Positions 1-6,513 of a stretch of DNA of 16,562 nt are shown here, piece by piece (position 1 is the stretch's first letter; the number at the start of each line of letters is the position of its first letter). Position numbers and translations under genes: made by a program. This DNA is from a bacterium (lineage in GTDB: Bacteria; Actinomycetota; Actinomycetes; Actinomycetales; Actinomycetaceae), in NCBI GenBank assembly GCA_030544165.1, contig JAUNRP010000014.1, forward strand, positions 1-16,562. The letters are read 5' to 3'. The notes under the pieces are model-generated. The model saw only the letters and a list, made by a program, of their open reading frames with translations. It was not told the origin of the DNA and made no database searches.

Positions 1-73
1 TGCCTCCGCAGCCAGCGAGCCCAATCCCCGCAGCGGCCACAACTGCCGCCGCCACGGTGCCCACCCGGCTCAT
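1..73 (-). CDS. Lipoprotein, N-terminal fragment (gene runs off the window)
   Basis: Only the first 24 codons lie in the window. They read MSRVGTVAAAVVAAAGIGLAGCGG: one positively charged residue, a hydrophobic Ala/Val core and an L-A-G-C lipobox with the lipidated cysteine at residue 20. This is a typical secretory signal peptide cleaved by signal peptidase II, so the product should be anchored to the outer face of the membrane. The ATG at 73 was chosen because GGGGGCAGGAG lies just upstream; an in-frame ATG at 106 would add 11 residues but has no clear ribosome binding site. The mature function cannot be inferred. The upstream Rv2175c-like gene on the same strand ends in a terminator-like hairpin, so this gene probably has its own promoter. 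Confidence 0.7.
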   Translation of the reverse strand, partial: MSRVGTVAAAVVAAAGIGLAGCGG

Positions 74-286
74 GCTCCTGCCCCCATGACGCCCACCGTA
101 AGACATCGCCCCACAGCCACGCCAGAGCTTCCCGAATCCTGTGGAAATCTTCCATCGGGCGGACACAACGTCACCCCCAATCAAGGTGGGAGGGCGAGGA
201 AAGCCGAGCGTCGCCGTCGGGAATGACGAACCCCAGTGGCGGTGGACCTGACCCGCCACGTCACGAAAATCTGGCGCACCTTCACG
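74..286. other. Intergenic region upstream of the lipoprotein gene, with repeats
   Basis: No convincing gene is seen here. It holds a weak minus-strand -10 candidate (TACGGT, 100 down to 95), a 7-bp inverted repeat GTGGCGG/CCGCCAC at 236-242 and 253-259, and the first copy of a 9-bp direct repeat TCACGAAAA at 261-269 (second copy at 282-290, spacing 21 bp). Repeats spaced by two helical turns next to an inverted repeat suggest a protein-binding region, but no known operator is recognised. Confidence 0.4.
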
Positions 287-290
287 AAAA
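261..290. repeat. Direct repeat TCACGAAAA x2, 21 bp apart
   Basis: Identical 9-mers lie at 261-269 and 282-290. Read on the minus strand, the direction of the downstream lipoprotein gene, they are TTTTCGTGA. The 21-bp period places both on the same face of the helix. Function unknown; the second copy partly overlaps the T-tract of the upstream gene's putative terminator. Confidence 0.45.
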
Positions 291-340
291 ATGGGAGGGG
301 GCGGGCAGCGGTCAGAGTGCCAGCGCCAGCGCCGCCCGCC
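287..340 (-). terminator. Intrinsic terminator of the Rv2175c-like gene
   Basis: Read on the minus strand, GGCGGGCGGCG (340 to 330) can pair with CGCTGCCCGCC (310 to 300) as an 11-bp stem with one G-U pair. It is followed by CCCTCCCA and then TTTTT (291 to 287). The stop codon of the gene lies inside the loop. The U-tract begins 8 nt after the stem, a little further than ideal. Confidence 0.5.
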
Positions 341-674
341 TCACCGCGTGCTTCTGACCCGCCGCCAACGCCGCCGCGGGAGACATCCCGAGCTCCTCGT
401 TCGGCTCCAGGAGCCACCGGGTCAGCGCCTCGTCGTCCATCCCGGAATCACGAAGCTGCGTCACGGAGCCCCGCAGTCCGTCCACCAACTCCGGACCCTC
501 CGCGCCCTCATGAATGAACGCCGAGGGTATCCGCGCCCCCTCGAGCCCCTCCACCCGCACGGTCACCAGCTCACCATCGCGGATCTGGTTGCGGAGCGTG
601 CGGAACTGGATACCCAGGAGTTCGGCGGCATCGGGAACCGGGAGCCAGGACGGGTCGAGCGCAGGATCGATCAC
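312..674 (-). CDS. Rv2175c-like DNA-binding protein
   Basis: A 120-residue protein resembling M. tuberculosis Rv2175c, a small winged-helix-type DNA-binding protein reported to be phosphorylated by PknL. The matching parts are an N-terminal helix-turn-helix segment (about residues 10-35, with PVPDAAELLGI and LRNQIRDGELV), a middle IPSAFI segment, and a C-terminal helical part containing LTRWLLEPNEELGMSP. It lies divergently next to a PknL-type kinase, as in M. tuberculosis, which strongly supports the assignment. The GTG at 674 was preferred because an extended -10 (TGG-TAATTT) ends 7 nt before it, as expected for a leaderless mRNA. The longer in-frame starts at 722 (GTG, with AGGCGG upstream) or 782 would add 16 or 36 residues and run into the kinase promoter and start. 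With the short form, the N-terminal tail that carries the phosphorylation site in Rv2175c would be missing. Confidence 0.8.
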   Translation of the reverse strand: MIDPALDPSWLPVPDAAELLGIQFRTLRNQIRDGELVTVRVEGLEGARIPSAFIHEGAEGPELVDGLRGSVTQLRDSGMDDEALTRWLLEPNEELGMSPAAALAAGQKHAVRRAALALAL

Positions 675-681
675 GAGACCG

Positions 682-690
682 AAATTACCA
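682..690 (-). promoter_or_regulatory. Extended -10 promoter for the Rv2175c-like gene (leaderless)
   Basis: On the minus strand TGGTAATTT (690 to 682) fits the extended -10 form TGN-TANNNT. Exactly 7 nt separate it from the GTG at 674, so transcription should start at or near the start codon. No -35 is evident, as is common with extended -10 promoters. Confidence 0.55.
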
Positions 691-740
691 GTTGTCCGCG
701 CGCCCGGCCCCGCCTCGGCCACCCGCAGCCGCCTGCCATC

Positions 741-746
741 TAGGAT
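741..746 (+). promoter_or_regulatory. -10 element for the kinase gene (probably leaderless)
   Basis: TAGGAT at 741-746 is a good actinobacterial -10 hexamer and is followed by 7 nt and then the GTG at 754. The AGGA inside it could instead act as a weak ribosome binding site at 8-nt spacing, so both readings support the same start codon. No clear -35 is visible. Confidence 0.5.
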
Positions 747-753
747 CGGCCCT

Positions 754-2700
754 GTGAACCCGGTTGCAGGCGATGCCCTCATCGGCCGTCTCGTGGACGG
801 CCGCTACGAGGTCACCCAGCGCATCGCCCGGGGCGGGATGGCCACCGTCTACCACGCCGTGGACCGGCGCCTGGACCGCGAGGTGGCGGTCAAGATCATG
901 CACTCGCACCTCGCCGAGTCCGATGACTTCGTGGCCCGCTTCCGGCGGGAGGCCCGCGCCGCAGCGCGGCTCTCCCACCCCAACGTGGTGGGCGTCTACG
1001 ACCAGGGCCTCTGGCACGATTCCTTCTACCTCACCATGGAGTACGTGGAGGGCGAGGACCTCCGCGCCCGCCTCCAGCGCGAGGGAACCCTCACCCTGGA
1101 CGAGTCCCTCGCCATCACCGAGAACGTCCTCGAGGCCCTCGCCGCCGCCCACCGCCGCGAGCTCGTCCACCGGGACATCAAGCCCGAGAACGTCATGATC
1201 GATACCGAGGGCGTGGTCAAGGTGGCGGACTTCGGCCTCGCCCGCGCGGTCTCGGACTCCTCTGCGGCGACGACGGGCACTGTCCTTGGCACCGTGGCCT
1301 ACCTTGCCCCGGAACTCGTCACGGACGGCGAGACCTCGCCCTCCGGGGACGTCTACGCCGCGGGAATCCTGTTGTACGAGATGCTCACGGGCCACCAGCC
1401 CTTCACCGGCGACCTCCCCATCAAGGTGGCGATGAGGCACGTGCACGAGACCGTGCCCGCGCCCTCGAACGAGGTGAGGTGGATCCCCGCGGAGATCGAC
1501 TCCCTCGTGGCCGCGATGACGGCCCGGGAGCCGATGGGCCGCCTGCAGGACGGACAGTCGGCCCTCGCGATGCTGCGCCGGGCCCGCGCCGGCCTGGACC
1601 ACCCCACCCTCGGACGCCGGGCAGAGGCGCCCACGGACGGAACGGGGGCGTCGTCGTCGGGAAATCACACTGCCCCCCTCTCCCGGAAGGTCTCCTCCGG
1701 AACCGTGGCACTCCCGGTGGGCGAGATCCGCGCGGAGCAGGCCGCTGGCGCCCCCACCGGGACCGCGAAGGTCACCCCCAGGCGCCGCCGCAGCCGGGCG
1801 AAGGGCATCCTGCTCACCCTCTTCTTCCTCGCGGCCGTGGCCGGGGGGATCTTCGCCTGGTACTACTTCTACGGTCCGGGCTCCCACGTGCCGGTCCCGG
1901 GGGTGGTGAACCAGACGTCCCAACGGGCGGTCACCCTGCTGGAGGCCGAGGGGTTCGTGCCGAGGATCGATCAGGTCCACTCGGACGACGTGGCGGAGAA
2001 CCGCGTCATCTCCCAGGATCCGGAGGCGGAATCGGAGGCCCGCAAGGGGGCGGAGGTGACCCTCGTTGTCTCGCTCGGCGTGGAGATGTTCGAGATGCCG
2101 GACCTGATGGCCTTCTCGCTGGAGGATGCCCAGACGGCGCTCGCGGACGCGCGGTTCGGCGCACCCACGCTCACGGAGAGCTGGCACGAGGAGATCCCCG
2201 AGGGCGCCCTCATCTCCGCGACCGTGGACGGCACACCGATCACACCCGGCGAGCCCTATGACCACCGCACCATCGTGAACCTCGAGGTGTCCAAGGGGCG
2301 CGAACCCGTTGCCGTCCCTGACCTTTCCGGGCAGGACCGGGAGGGCGTGGCCACGGTCCTCGAGGAGGCGGGGCTCCTCGCCCAGTTCGCCCAGCCGGAG
2401 TACTCCGAGGAGGTGGCCGAGGGCAGGGTGATCCGCCAGTCGCCCGGAGCGGCGGACGGCATCCAGCTCTACCGGGGCGACACCGTAACCGTGGTGCTCT
2501 CCCTCGGCATGCCGTATGTGGAGATGCCGGACCTGTTCGGGATGTCGGCGGATGAGGCGGAGGAGACGGTGCGCGAACTCGGCCTCGTGCCGGATCCGGA
2601 GTTCTGGTTCCAGGGCGTCTTCGATCGGGTCCGCTTCCAGGATCCCGCCGCGGAGACCCCGGTGAGAATGGGCGAGACGGTCACCTACACCGTGTGGTAG
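754..2700 (+). CDS. pknL: Ser/Thr protein kinase with four PASTA domains (PknL type)
   Basis: A 648-residue, single-pass membrane kinase. The cytoplasmic Hanks-type domain (about 12-275) has the glycine-rich loop IARGGMATVY (24-33), ATP lysine K47, helix-C glutamate E66, catalytic loop HRDIKPEN (139-146, D141), DFG (159-161) and APE (185-187). Activation-loop threonines T173, T174 and T176 are candidate autophosphorylation sites. A linker with RRRRSR leads to one transmembrane helix (about 350-371), then four extracellular PASTA repeats (about 378-442, 443-515, 516-585 and 586-648), which in this family sense peptidoglycan fragments or lipid II. The second repeat is the most divergent. M. tuberculosis PknL lacks PASTA domains, but the divergent Rv2175c-like neighbour supports the name; a PknB-like role is the alternative. 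The GTG at 754 is preferred over upstream in-frame ATGs, which would add 80 low-complexity residues antisense to the neighbour. Confidence 0.9.
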   Translation: MNPVAGDALIGRLVDGRYEVTQRIARGGMATVYHAVDRRLDREVAVKIMHSHLAESDDFVARFRREARAAARLSHPNVVGVYDQGLWHDSFYLTMEYVEGEDLRARLQREGTLTLDESLAITENVLEALAAAHRRELVHRDIKPENVMIDTEGVVKVADFGLARAVSDSSAATTGTVLGTVAYLAPELVTDGETSPSGDVYAAGILLYEMLTGHQPFTGDLPIKVAMRHVHETVPAPSNEVRWIPAEIDSLVAAMTAREPMGRLQDGQSALAMLRRARAGLDHPTLGRRAEAPTDGTGASSSGNHTAPLSRKVSSGTVALPVGEIRAEQAAGAPTGTAKVTPRRRRSRAKGILLTLFFLAAVAGGIFAWYYFYGPGSHVPVPGVVNQTSQRAVTLLEAEGFVPRIDQVHSDDVAENRVISQDPEAESEARKGAEVTLVVSLGVEMFEMPDLMAFSLEDAQTALADARFGAPTLTESWHEEIPEGALISATVDGTPITPGEPYDHRTIVNLEVSKGREPVAVPDLSGQDREGVATVLEEAGLLAQFAQPEYSEEVAEGRVIRQSPGAADGIQLYRGDTVTVVLSLGMPYVEMPDLFGMSADEAEETVRELGLVPDPEFWFQGVFDRVRFQDPAAETPVRMGETVTYTVW

Positions 2701-2715
2701 CAGGCGCTACCGCAC
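2692..2715. terminator. Bidirectional hairpin holding both convergent stop codons
   Basis: GTGTGGTAGC (2692-2701) pairs with GCTACCGCAC (2706-2715) across a 4-nt loop AGGC; all pairs are perfect except one G-U. The kinase stop codon (TAG, 2698-2700) sits in one arm and the phosphofructokinase stop (CTA, 2707-2709) in the other. There is no U-tract, which is usual for actinobacterial hairpin terminators. Confidence 0.5.
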
Positions 2716-3933
2716 CTTCCCCGGAGGATCCGCCGTGAACGGCTGCCCAATCCCATTCAACAACTCCCGGAACCACGGCTCGAACACGTCGAACGCCTTG
2801 TGCCCGGCGATCCGCGGGAACGCGATCACGGAGAGCTCGTTGCCGTTCTCCTCATCGTGCCCCACCACGCCGGCCTCCCCGGCCAGAGCGGCCTCCACGG
2901 CGCGGTCCACCATGGACCGGATCAGCTCCAGGTCCTCCTCGTTCGCCCGCGAGGAGCGCGAGAAGTAGCCGGACTTCTGCACCATGACCTTCTCGGCACC
3001 GAGGCGCTTGGCGAACTGGTTCGCGAACCAGTTGCCCGGGTTGATGGTGTCCAGCTTGATGTGGCCGAACGCGTCACGCTGGATCTCCTCGCCGGCCTCC
3101 TCCATCTCGTGGATGATCTCCGGCACGCCGGCGCCCTCGGAGATGAAGATGTTGACGTTGCCCACCTCGTCCATGACGGCCTTGAGGCGCTCCGCCTCGC
3201 GGTCCAGGTCCGGCGCCATCTCCGGCACGTACAACGCGTGCACGTCCCACCGCTCCTTGGACAGCCCAATCGAGGGCACGAACTCCTGGGTATCCAGCCA
3301 CTCCCGGTACTTCCGGGTGGCCGCCGCCGCGAGCCAGCCGCAGTTGCGGCCCATGATCTCGTGGATGATGAGCATCCGCGGGCTGGAGCGGTGCTCCCCC
3401 ACGATGTTCTGCGCGTATTCCGCGGCCTCCTCGGCCGCCGTGATGGCGCCGAGCGACTGCCGGATCGGCACGATGTCGTTGTCGATGGTCTTGGGCAGGC
3501 CCACCACCACCATGTGGTGCCCGTGGTCCTCGAGGTACTTCGCGAGGTCCGCCGCCGTGGTGTTCGTGTCATCCCCGCCGATCGTGTGCAGCACGTCCAC
3601 GCCGTCCGTGCGGAGTTGCTCCGCCGCCACCTCGAGCGCGTTCTGGCCCTCCTGGATCAGCCCCCGCTCCACCAGATTCGCCGTGTTGGTCAGCTTCACT
3701 CGCGAGTTCCCGATCGGGCTGCCACCGAAGCGCTCCAGGATCGCCGCATTCTCGCGCGCGGCCTCGTCCACCACCACGAAGTTCCCGGTCAGCAGGCCGT
3801 GGTAGCCGTACTGGTAGGCGATGATCTCGGTCTCCGGCGAGACCTCCGTATACCGCCGGATCAGCCCGCCAACCGCGGCGGAGAGACAGGGGGCGAATCC
3901 GCCCGCAGTGAGCAGGGCGACGCGCTTGACCAT
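2707..3933 (-). CDS. pfp: Pyrophosphate-dependent 6-phosphofructokinase
   Basis: A 408-residue cytosolic enzyme of glycolysis/gluconeogenesis that reversibly phosphorylates fructose 6-phosphate to fructose 1,6-bisphosphate. Family motifs are the N-terminal LLTAGGFAPCLSAAV (7-21), GGDDTNTTA (119-127), PKTIDND (147-153, catalytic Asp region) and MGRNCGWLA (194-202). In ATP-dependent enzymes the second motif is GGDGS; GGDD together with the lysine in PKTIDND marks the pyrophosphate-using group. The ATG at 3933 has GAAGGAG upstream with normal spacing. It follows the acyltransferase gene by 44 nt on the same strand and is probably cotranscribed; TAGACT (3980 to 3975), overlapping the upstream stop codon, could be an extra -10. 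The cofactor assignment rests on motifs only. Confidence 0.92.
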   Translation of the reverse strand: MVKRVALLTAGGFAPCLSAAVGGLIRRYTEVSPETEIIAYQYGYHGLLTGNFVVVDEAARENAAILERFGGSPIGNSRVKLTNTANLVERGLIQEGQNALEVAAEQLRTDGVDVLHTIGGDDTNTTAADLAKYLEDHGHHMVVVGLPKTIDNDIVPIRQSLGAITAAEEAAEYAQNIVGEHRSSPRMLIIHEIMGRNCGWLAAAATRKYREWLDTQEFVPSIGLSKERWDVHALYVPEMAPDLDREAERLKAVMDEVGNVNIFISEGAGVPEIIHEMEEAGEEIQRDAFGHIKLDTINPGNWFANQFAKRLGAEKVMVQKSGYFSRSSRANEEDLELIRSMVDRAVEAALAGEAGVVGHDEENGNELSVIAFPRIAGHKAFDVFEPWFRELLNGIGQPFTADPPGKVR

Positions 3934-3977
3934 CGTTGCGACTCCTTCAGTTCCGAGTGAGGGTTCCGCACAGAAGT

Positions 3978-4946
3978 CTATGCCGTTGCGCGCCCCTCGG
4001 TGCCGGGCCCTTCTTCCCCGCTCGCCTCGCCCCCGGGCGCACCGTCCGCTTCCGGTCCCTCCCCCTCGACGACGACGGCGCCGCCCTGGTCCTCGACCTC
4101 ACCCTCGGGCGCAGCCTCGGCCTCGGCGGCCTCACGCTCGGCCACCCTCGCGCGGCCCTCGCGGAGTTCCTCCTCGGTGGGCTCGGGGACCACCACCTCG
4201 GGAACCGGACGGCCACCGGGAGCGCCCACCCGCCCGGGGGTGAGTTCGAGCCCCGCCTCGGACTTCTTGGCATCCGCGAGCTTCTGCTTCATCGAGGCGG
4301 CGTACACGTCCACGTACTCCTGGCCGGAGAGCCGCATGATCTCGTACATGATCTCGTCCGTGATGGAGCGGAGTACGAACCGGTCGTTCTCCATCCCCTG
4401 GTAGCGGGAGAAGTCGAGGGGTTCTCCCACCACCACGCCGATCCGGTGCAGGCGCGGGATCGCCCTCCCGATCGGCTGGGCCACGTTCGTGCCGATCATC
4501 GCCACCGGGATCACCGGGGCACCCGATTCGAGCGCGAGCCGCGCCACGCCCGTCTTCCCGCGGTAGAGCCGGCCATCCGGGCTCCGGGTCCCCTCCGGGT
4601 AGATGCCGAAGAGCTTGCCCTCACCCAGCCGCCTCAGGCCCGTGTTCAGGGCGGCCTCGGAGGCCTTGCCGCCGGACCGGTCCACCGGGATGGTGCCCAC
4701 GCCGCGGAAGAACGCGGCCGTCAGCTTCCCCTTCAGGCCCTTGCCCGTGAAGTACTCGCTCTTGCCCATGAATGCCAGCTCGCGGCGCAGCATGAGGGGC
4801 AGGAAGAAGGAGTCGATCACGGCCAGGTGGTTCGATGCCATGATCGCGGCGCCCTCGTCCGGCACGTTCTCCTCGCCGCGGATCCACGGCTGGTAGAACA
4901 GCTTGAGCACGTTGCCCAGCGTCAGTTTGGCGAAGGTGTAGAACAC
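3978..4946 (-). CDS. plsC: 1-acyl-sn-glycerol-3-phosphate acyltransferase (PlsC family)
   Basis: A 322-residue membrane-associated acyltransferase that would convert lysophosphatidic acid to phosphatidic acid in phospholipid synthesis. It shows the catalytic H-X4-D motif NHLAVID (39-45, H40/D45), the substrate-binding YPEGTRS (116-122) followed by DGRLYRGKTG, and the VIPVAMIGTN strand; it closely resembles M. tuberculosis Rv2182c as I recall that sequence. The GTG at 4946 (MFYTFAK...) was chosen because it matches the start of Rv2182c and because a -10 TAGTGT lies 7 nt upstream; the ATG at 4991 would overlap the divergent gene. Residues from about 235 form an acidic Glu/Ala/Gly/Pro-rich tail of some 90 residues, presumably disordered, which Rv2182c lacks. 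Other lysophospholipid acyltransferase activities cannot be excluded. Confidence 0.9.
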   Translation of the reverse strand: MFYTFAKLTLGNVLKLFYQPWIRGEENVPDEGAAIMASNHLAVIDSFFLPLMLRRELAFMGKSEYFTGKGLKGKLTAAFFRGVGTIPVDRSGGKASEAALNTGLRRLGEGKLFGIYPEGTRSPDGRLYRGKTGVARLALESGAPVIPVAMIGTNVAQPIGRAIPRLHRIGVVVGEPLDFSRYQGMENDRFVLRSITDEIMYEIMRLSGQEYVDVYAASMKQKLADAKKSEAGLELTPGRVGAPGGRPVPEVVVPEPTEEELREGRARVAEREAAEAEAAPEGEVEDQGGAVVVEGEGPEADGAPGGEASGEEGPGTEGRATA

Positions 4947-4953
4947 CGGCCCC

Positions 4954-4959
4954 ACACTA
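4954..4959 (-). promoter_or_regulatory. -10 element for the acyltransferase gene (leaderless)
   Basis: On the minus strand TAGTGT (4959 to 4954) is followed by 7 nt and then the GTG at 4946. No Shine-Dalgarno sequence precedes this GTG, consistent with a leaderless transcript. The element lies back to back with the plus-strand -10 at 4978-4983. Confidence 0.5.
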
Positions 4960-4977
4960 GTGCACCGCCAGCGGGAA

Positions 4978-4983
4978 TAGTCT
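4978..4983 (+). promoter_or_regulatory. -10 element for the small membrane protein gene (leaderless)
   Basis: TAGTCT at 4978-4983 is followed by 6 nt (GGGCGC) and the ATG at 4990. There is no ribosome binding site. The two predicted divergent transcription starts are only about 44 nt apart, so the promoters must overlap. Confidence 0.5.
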
Positions 4984-4989
4984 GGGCGC

Positions 4990-5367
4990 ATGACCCGTCA
5001 CGCACCGGATGACGAGTTCGCCGCCCGCTGGGACGAACTCACCAGGCAGCTCGGCGAACTCGATACCCCTGCTGCCGCCCGCGGCGCCGGCAGCGGCCCG
5101 CGCGACTACGTGGCCGATGACGACTACGACACCGCATTCGTTCCCCCCGAACCCGGCCCGGGGCTCACCGGCATCTCGGCGAGGGCCCGCCTCGGCTGGT
5201 TCCTGCTCCTGACCGGCATCGTGGGGATCGTGATCGCGTTCGTGGCGAGTGCCCCGCCGTTCATCGCCGCGCTCTGCGCGCTGCTGGCCGCCGGCGGCCT
5301 CGTGGCCCTGATCCTGTCCCTCCCCGCGCGGCGTGATCCCGACGACGGCCCGGGCGCCGTCGTCTGA
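4990..5367 (+). CDS. Small two-helix membrane protein of unknown function
   Basis: A 125-residue protein I cannot assign to a named family. An acidic, probably cytoplasmic N-terminal half (residues 1-65, with DDEFAARWDELTRQLGEL) is followed by two hydrophobic helices (about 68-86 and 89-111) separated by a short APP turn, and a charged C-terminal tail. Both termini should lie on the same side of the membrane. It starts at the ATG directly downstream of a -10 hexamer. It is divergent from the acyltransferase and convergent with the glucokinase gene; position alone does not establish a role in lipid metabolism. Codon usage and composition match its neighbours and the frame is uninterrupted. Confidence 0.75.
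   Translation: MTRHAPDDEFAARWDELTRQLGELDTPAAARGAGSGPRDYVADDDYDTAFVPPEPGPGLTGISARARLGWFLLLTGIVGIVIAFVASAPPFIAALCALLAAGGLVALILSLPARRDPDDGPGAVV
5341..5364 (+). terminator. Hairpin terminator at the end of the small membrane protein gene
   Basis: GACGACGGC (5341-5349) and GCCGTCGTC (5356-5364) form a perfect 9-bp inverted repeat with a 6-nt loop, ending immediately before the TGA stop. No U-tract follows. A second small stem, CCCCG-TCGT-CGGGG (5389-5402), could serve the convergent glucokinase gene. Confidence 0.45.
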
Positions 5368-5411
5368 ACTGACGAACGGAACCCACGCCCCCGTCGTCGG
5401 GGAAGGGAGGC

Positions 5412-6344
5412 CTACACCCGCGCGAGGTCCGCCGCACCCACCAGGCCGGCGTCGTTGCCCAACTGGGCGAGCTCGATCCGCGCCTCCTGGCGGTAGCCGC
5501 GGGCGGAGAGGTGATCGAGGAAGCCGTCGCGGACGGCGTCGATGAAGAGGTGGCCGGAGTCCGCCACGCCGCCGCCGATCACGATCAGCTCCGGGTCCAG
5601 CACCGCGGCCAGGGAGGCCGAGGCCATGCCCGTCCAGTAGCCGAGTTCCTCGAGGATCTCGAGGGCAACGGGATCGCCCTCCTCGGCGGCAAGGGTCACG
5701 TGTGGCCCGCGGATCTTGCCCTCGCCGGCCAGCTCCATCAGCCGCGCCGAGCCCACGGGATCGGTCACGGCGCGGTGCCGGGCGGCCAGCGTGAGCGCCT
5801 GCCCGGAGGCGTAGCGCTCGAGGCAGCCCTCGTGGCCGCACCCGCAGTAGTGGCCGTGCGGCACCATCTTGAGGTGGCCGATCTCCCCGGCCGCGCCGAA
5901 CGCGCCGCGCAGCAGGTGGCCGTCCACCACGATCGCGCCGCCCACGCCCGTCCCCAGCGTCATGAGGACCATGTGGGAGACGTCCCGGCCGCGCCCGAAC
6001 CGGAACTCGGCCCATCCGGCGGCGTTCGCATCGTTCTCGATCACGGTGGGGAGGTCCACGTACTCGGCGAGCCGGGCTGCCAGGGGGAAGTTGCGCCACG
6101 GGATGTTGGGCGTGAACTGCACGATGTCGCGGGAGGGGGCCACCATCCCCGGCACCACCACGCCCACCGCGCCCACCTCGTGCTTCTGGCGCAGGCCGGT
6201 GATCACCTGGACGATCCCGCCCACGATCATCTCGGAGTTCTCCGCGTCCGTATCGATCCGGGTGTGGGCCAGGACCCTGCCCTCCTCGTCCACCACGCCC
6301 GCAGCGATCTTGGTTCCCCCAACATCCACACCGATGGTGAGCAC
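5412..6344 (-). CDS. glk: ROK-family glucokinase
   Basis: A 310-residue cytosolic kinase expected to phosphorylate glucose to glucose 6-phosphate with ATP. Features are the phosphate-binding GVDVGGTKIAAG (5-16), the catalytic ENDAN (103-107, D105), the GTGVGGAI segment (131-138), and the ROK zinc site formed by H157 of EIGHLK and cysteines C167, C169 and C174 in CGCGHEGC. A second phosphate loop IGGG lies near 256-259. There is no N-terminal helix-turn-helix, so it is an enzyme rather than a ROK repressor. The GTG at 6344 was chosen since it begins directly at the VLTIGVDVGG core and has AGAAGGG upstream; earlier in-frame ATGs add an unlikely basic leader. It is divergent from the acyl-CoA synthetase. 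Glucose is the usual substrate for this subfamily, but the specificity is inferred. Confidence 0.9.
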   Translation of the reverse strand: MLTIGVDVGGTKIAAGVVDEEGRVLAHTRIDTDAENSEMIVGGIVQVITGLRQKHEVGAVGVVVPGMVAPSRDIVQFTPNIPWRNFPLAARLAEYVDLPTVIENDANAAGWAEFRFGRGRDVSHMVLMTLGTGVGGAIVVDGHLLRGAFGAAGEIGHLKMVPHGHYCGCGHEGCLERYASGQALTLAARHRAVTDPVGSARLMELAGEGKIRGPHVTLAAEEGDPVALEILEELGYWTGMASASLAAVLDPELIVIGGGVADSGHLFIDAVRDGFLDHLSARGYRQEARIELAQLGNDAGLVGAADLARV

Positions 6345-6474
6345 CCGCGTTTCCCTTCTCCCAGTGGCACCGCTCCGTGGGGCGTCCGATCGCCCCGGCA
6401 CCACGAGCCTACGAGATCGCACCTCTCTGGACGGCCAACGCGCGAGTGAGAGCGACTTTGGTCCCAAGAACCGG

Positions 6475-6480
6475 TAATAT
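6475..6480 (+). promoter_or_regulatory. -10 element for the acyl-CoA synthetase gene
   Basis: TAATAT at 6475-6480 stands out in GC-rich surroundings. A transcript starting about 7 nt later would have a leader of roughly 26 nt including AAAGGGG before the GTG at 6514. No good -35 at 17-nt spacing is seen. For the divergent glucokinase gene TAGGCT (6411 to 6406, minus strand) is a weaker candidate. Confidence 0.45.
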
Positions 6481-6501
6481 TTCCGCCAATCACCTATGAG
6501 C

Positions 6502-6508
6502 AAAGGGG
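6502..6508 (+). promoter_or_regulatory. Ribosome binding site deciding the FadD start
   Basis: AAAGGGG lies 5 nt before the GTG at 6514 and inside the first codons of the alternative reading that begins at 6496. This favours the shorter protein. Confidence 0.5.
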
Positions 6509-6513
6509 CCTTC

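Noticed and set aside
214..227. 14-nt inverted copy (CGCCGTCGGGAATG) of a sequence at 8406-8419
   Set aside because: One 14-nt match in both orientations is about what chance predicts in a 16.5-kb GC-rich window; the contexts share nothing else.
181..417. 78-residue minus-strand frame crossing the end of the Rv2175c-like gene
   Set aside because: Gly/Ala/Arg-rich, overlaps a well-supported gene on the same strand in another frame, and runs through the putative terminator.
514..753. N-terminal 80-codon extension of the kinase reading frame
   Set aside because: It is antisense to the Rv2175c-like gene, encodes Ser/Pro/Arg-rich low complexity, and lies before the promoter and GTG at 754.
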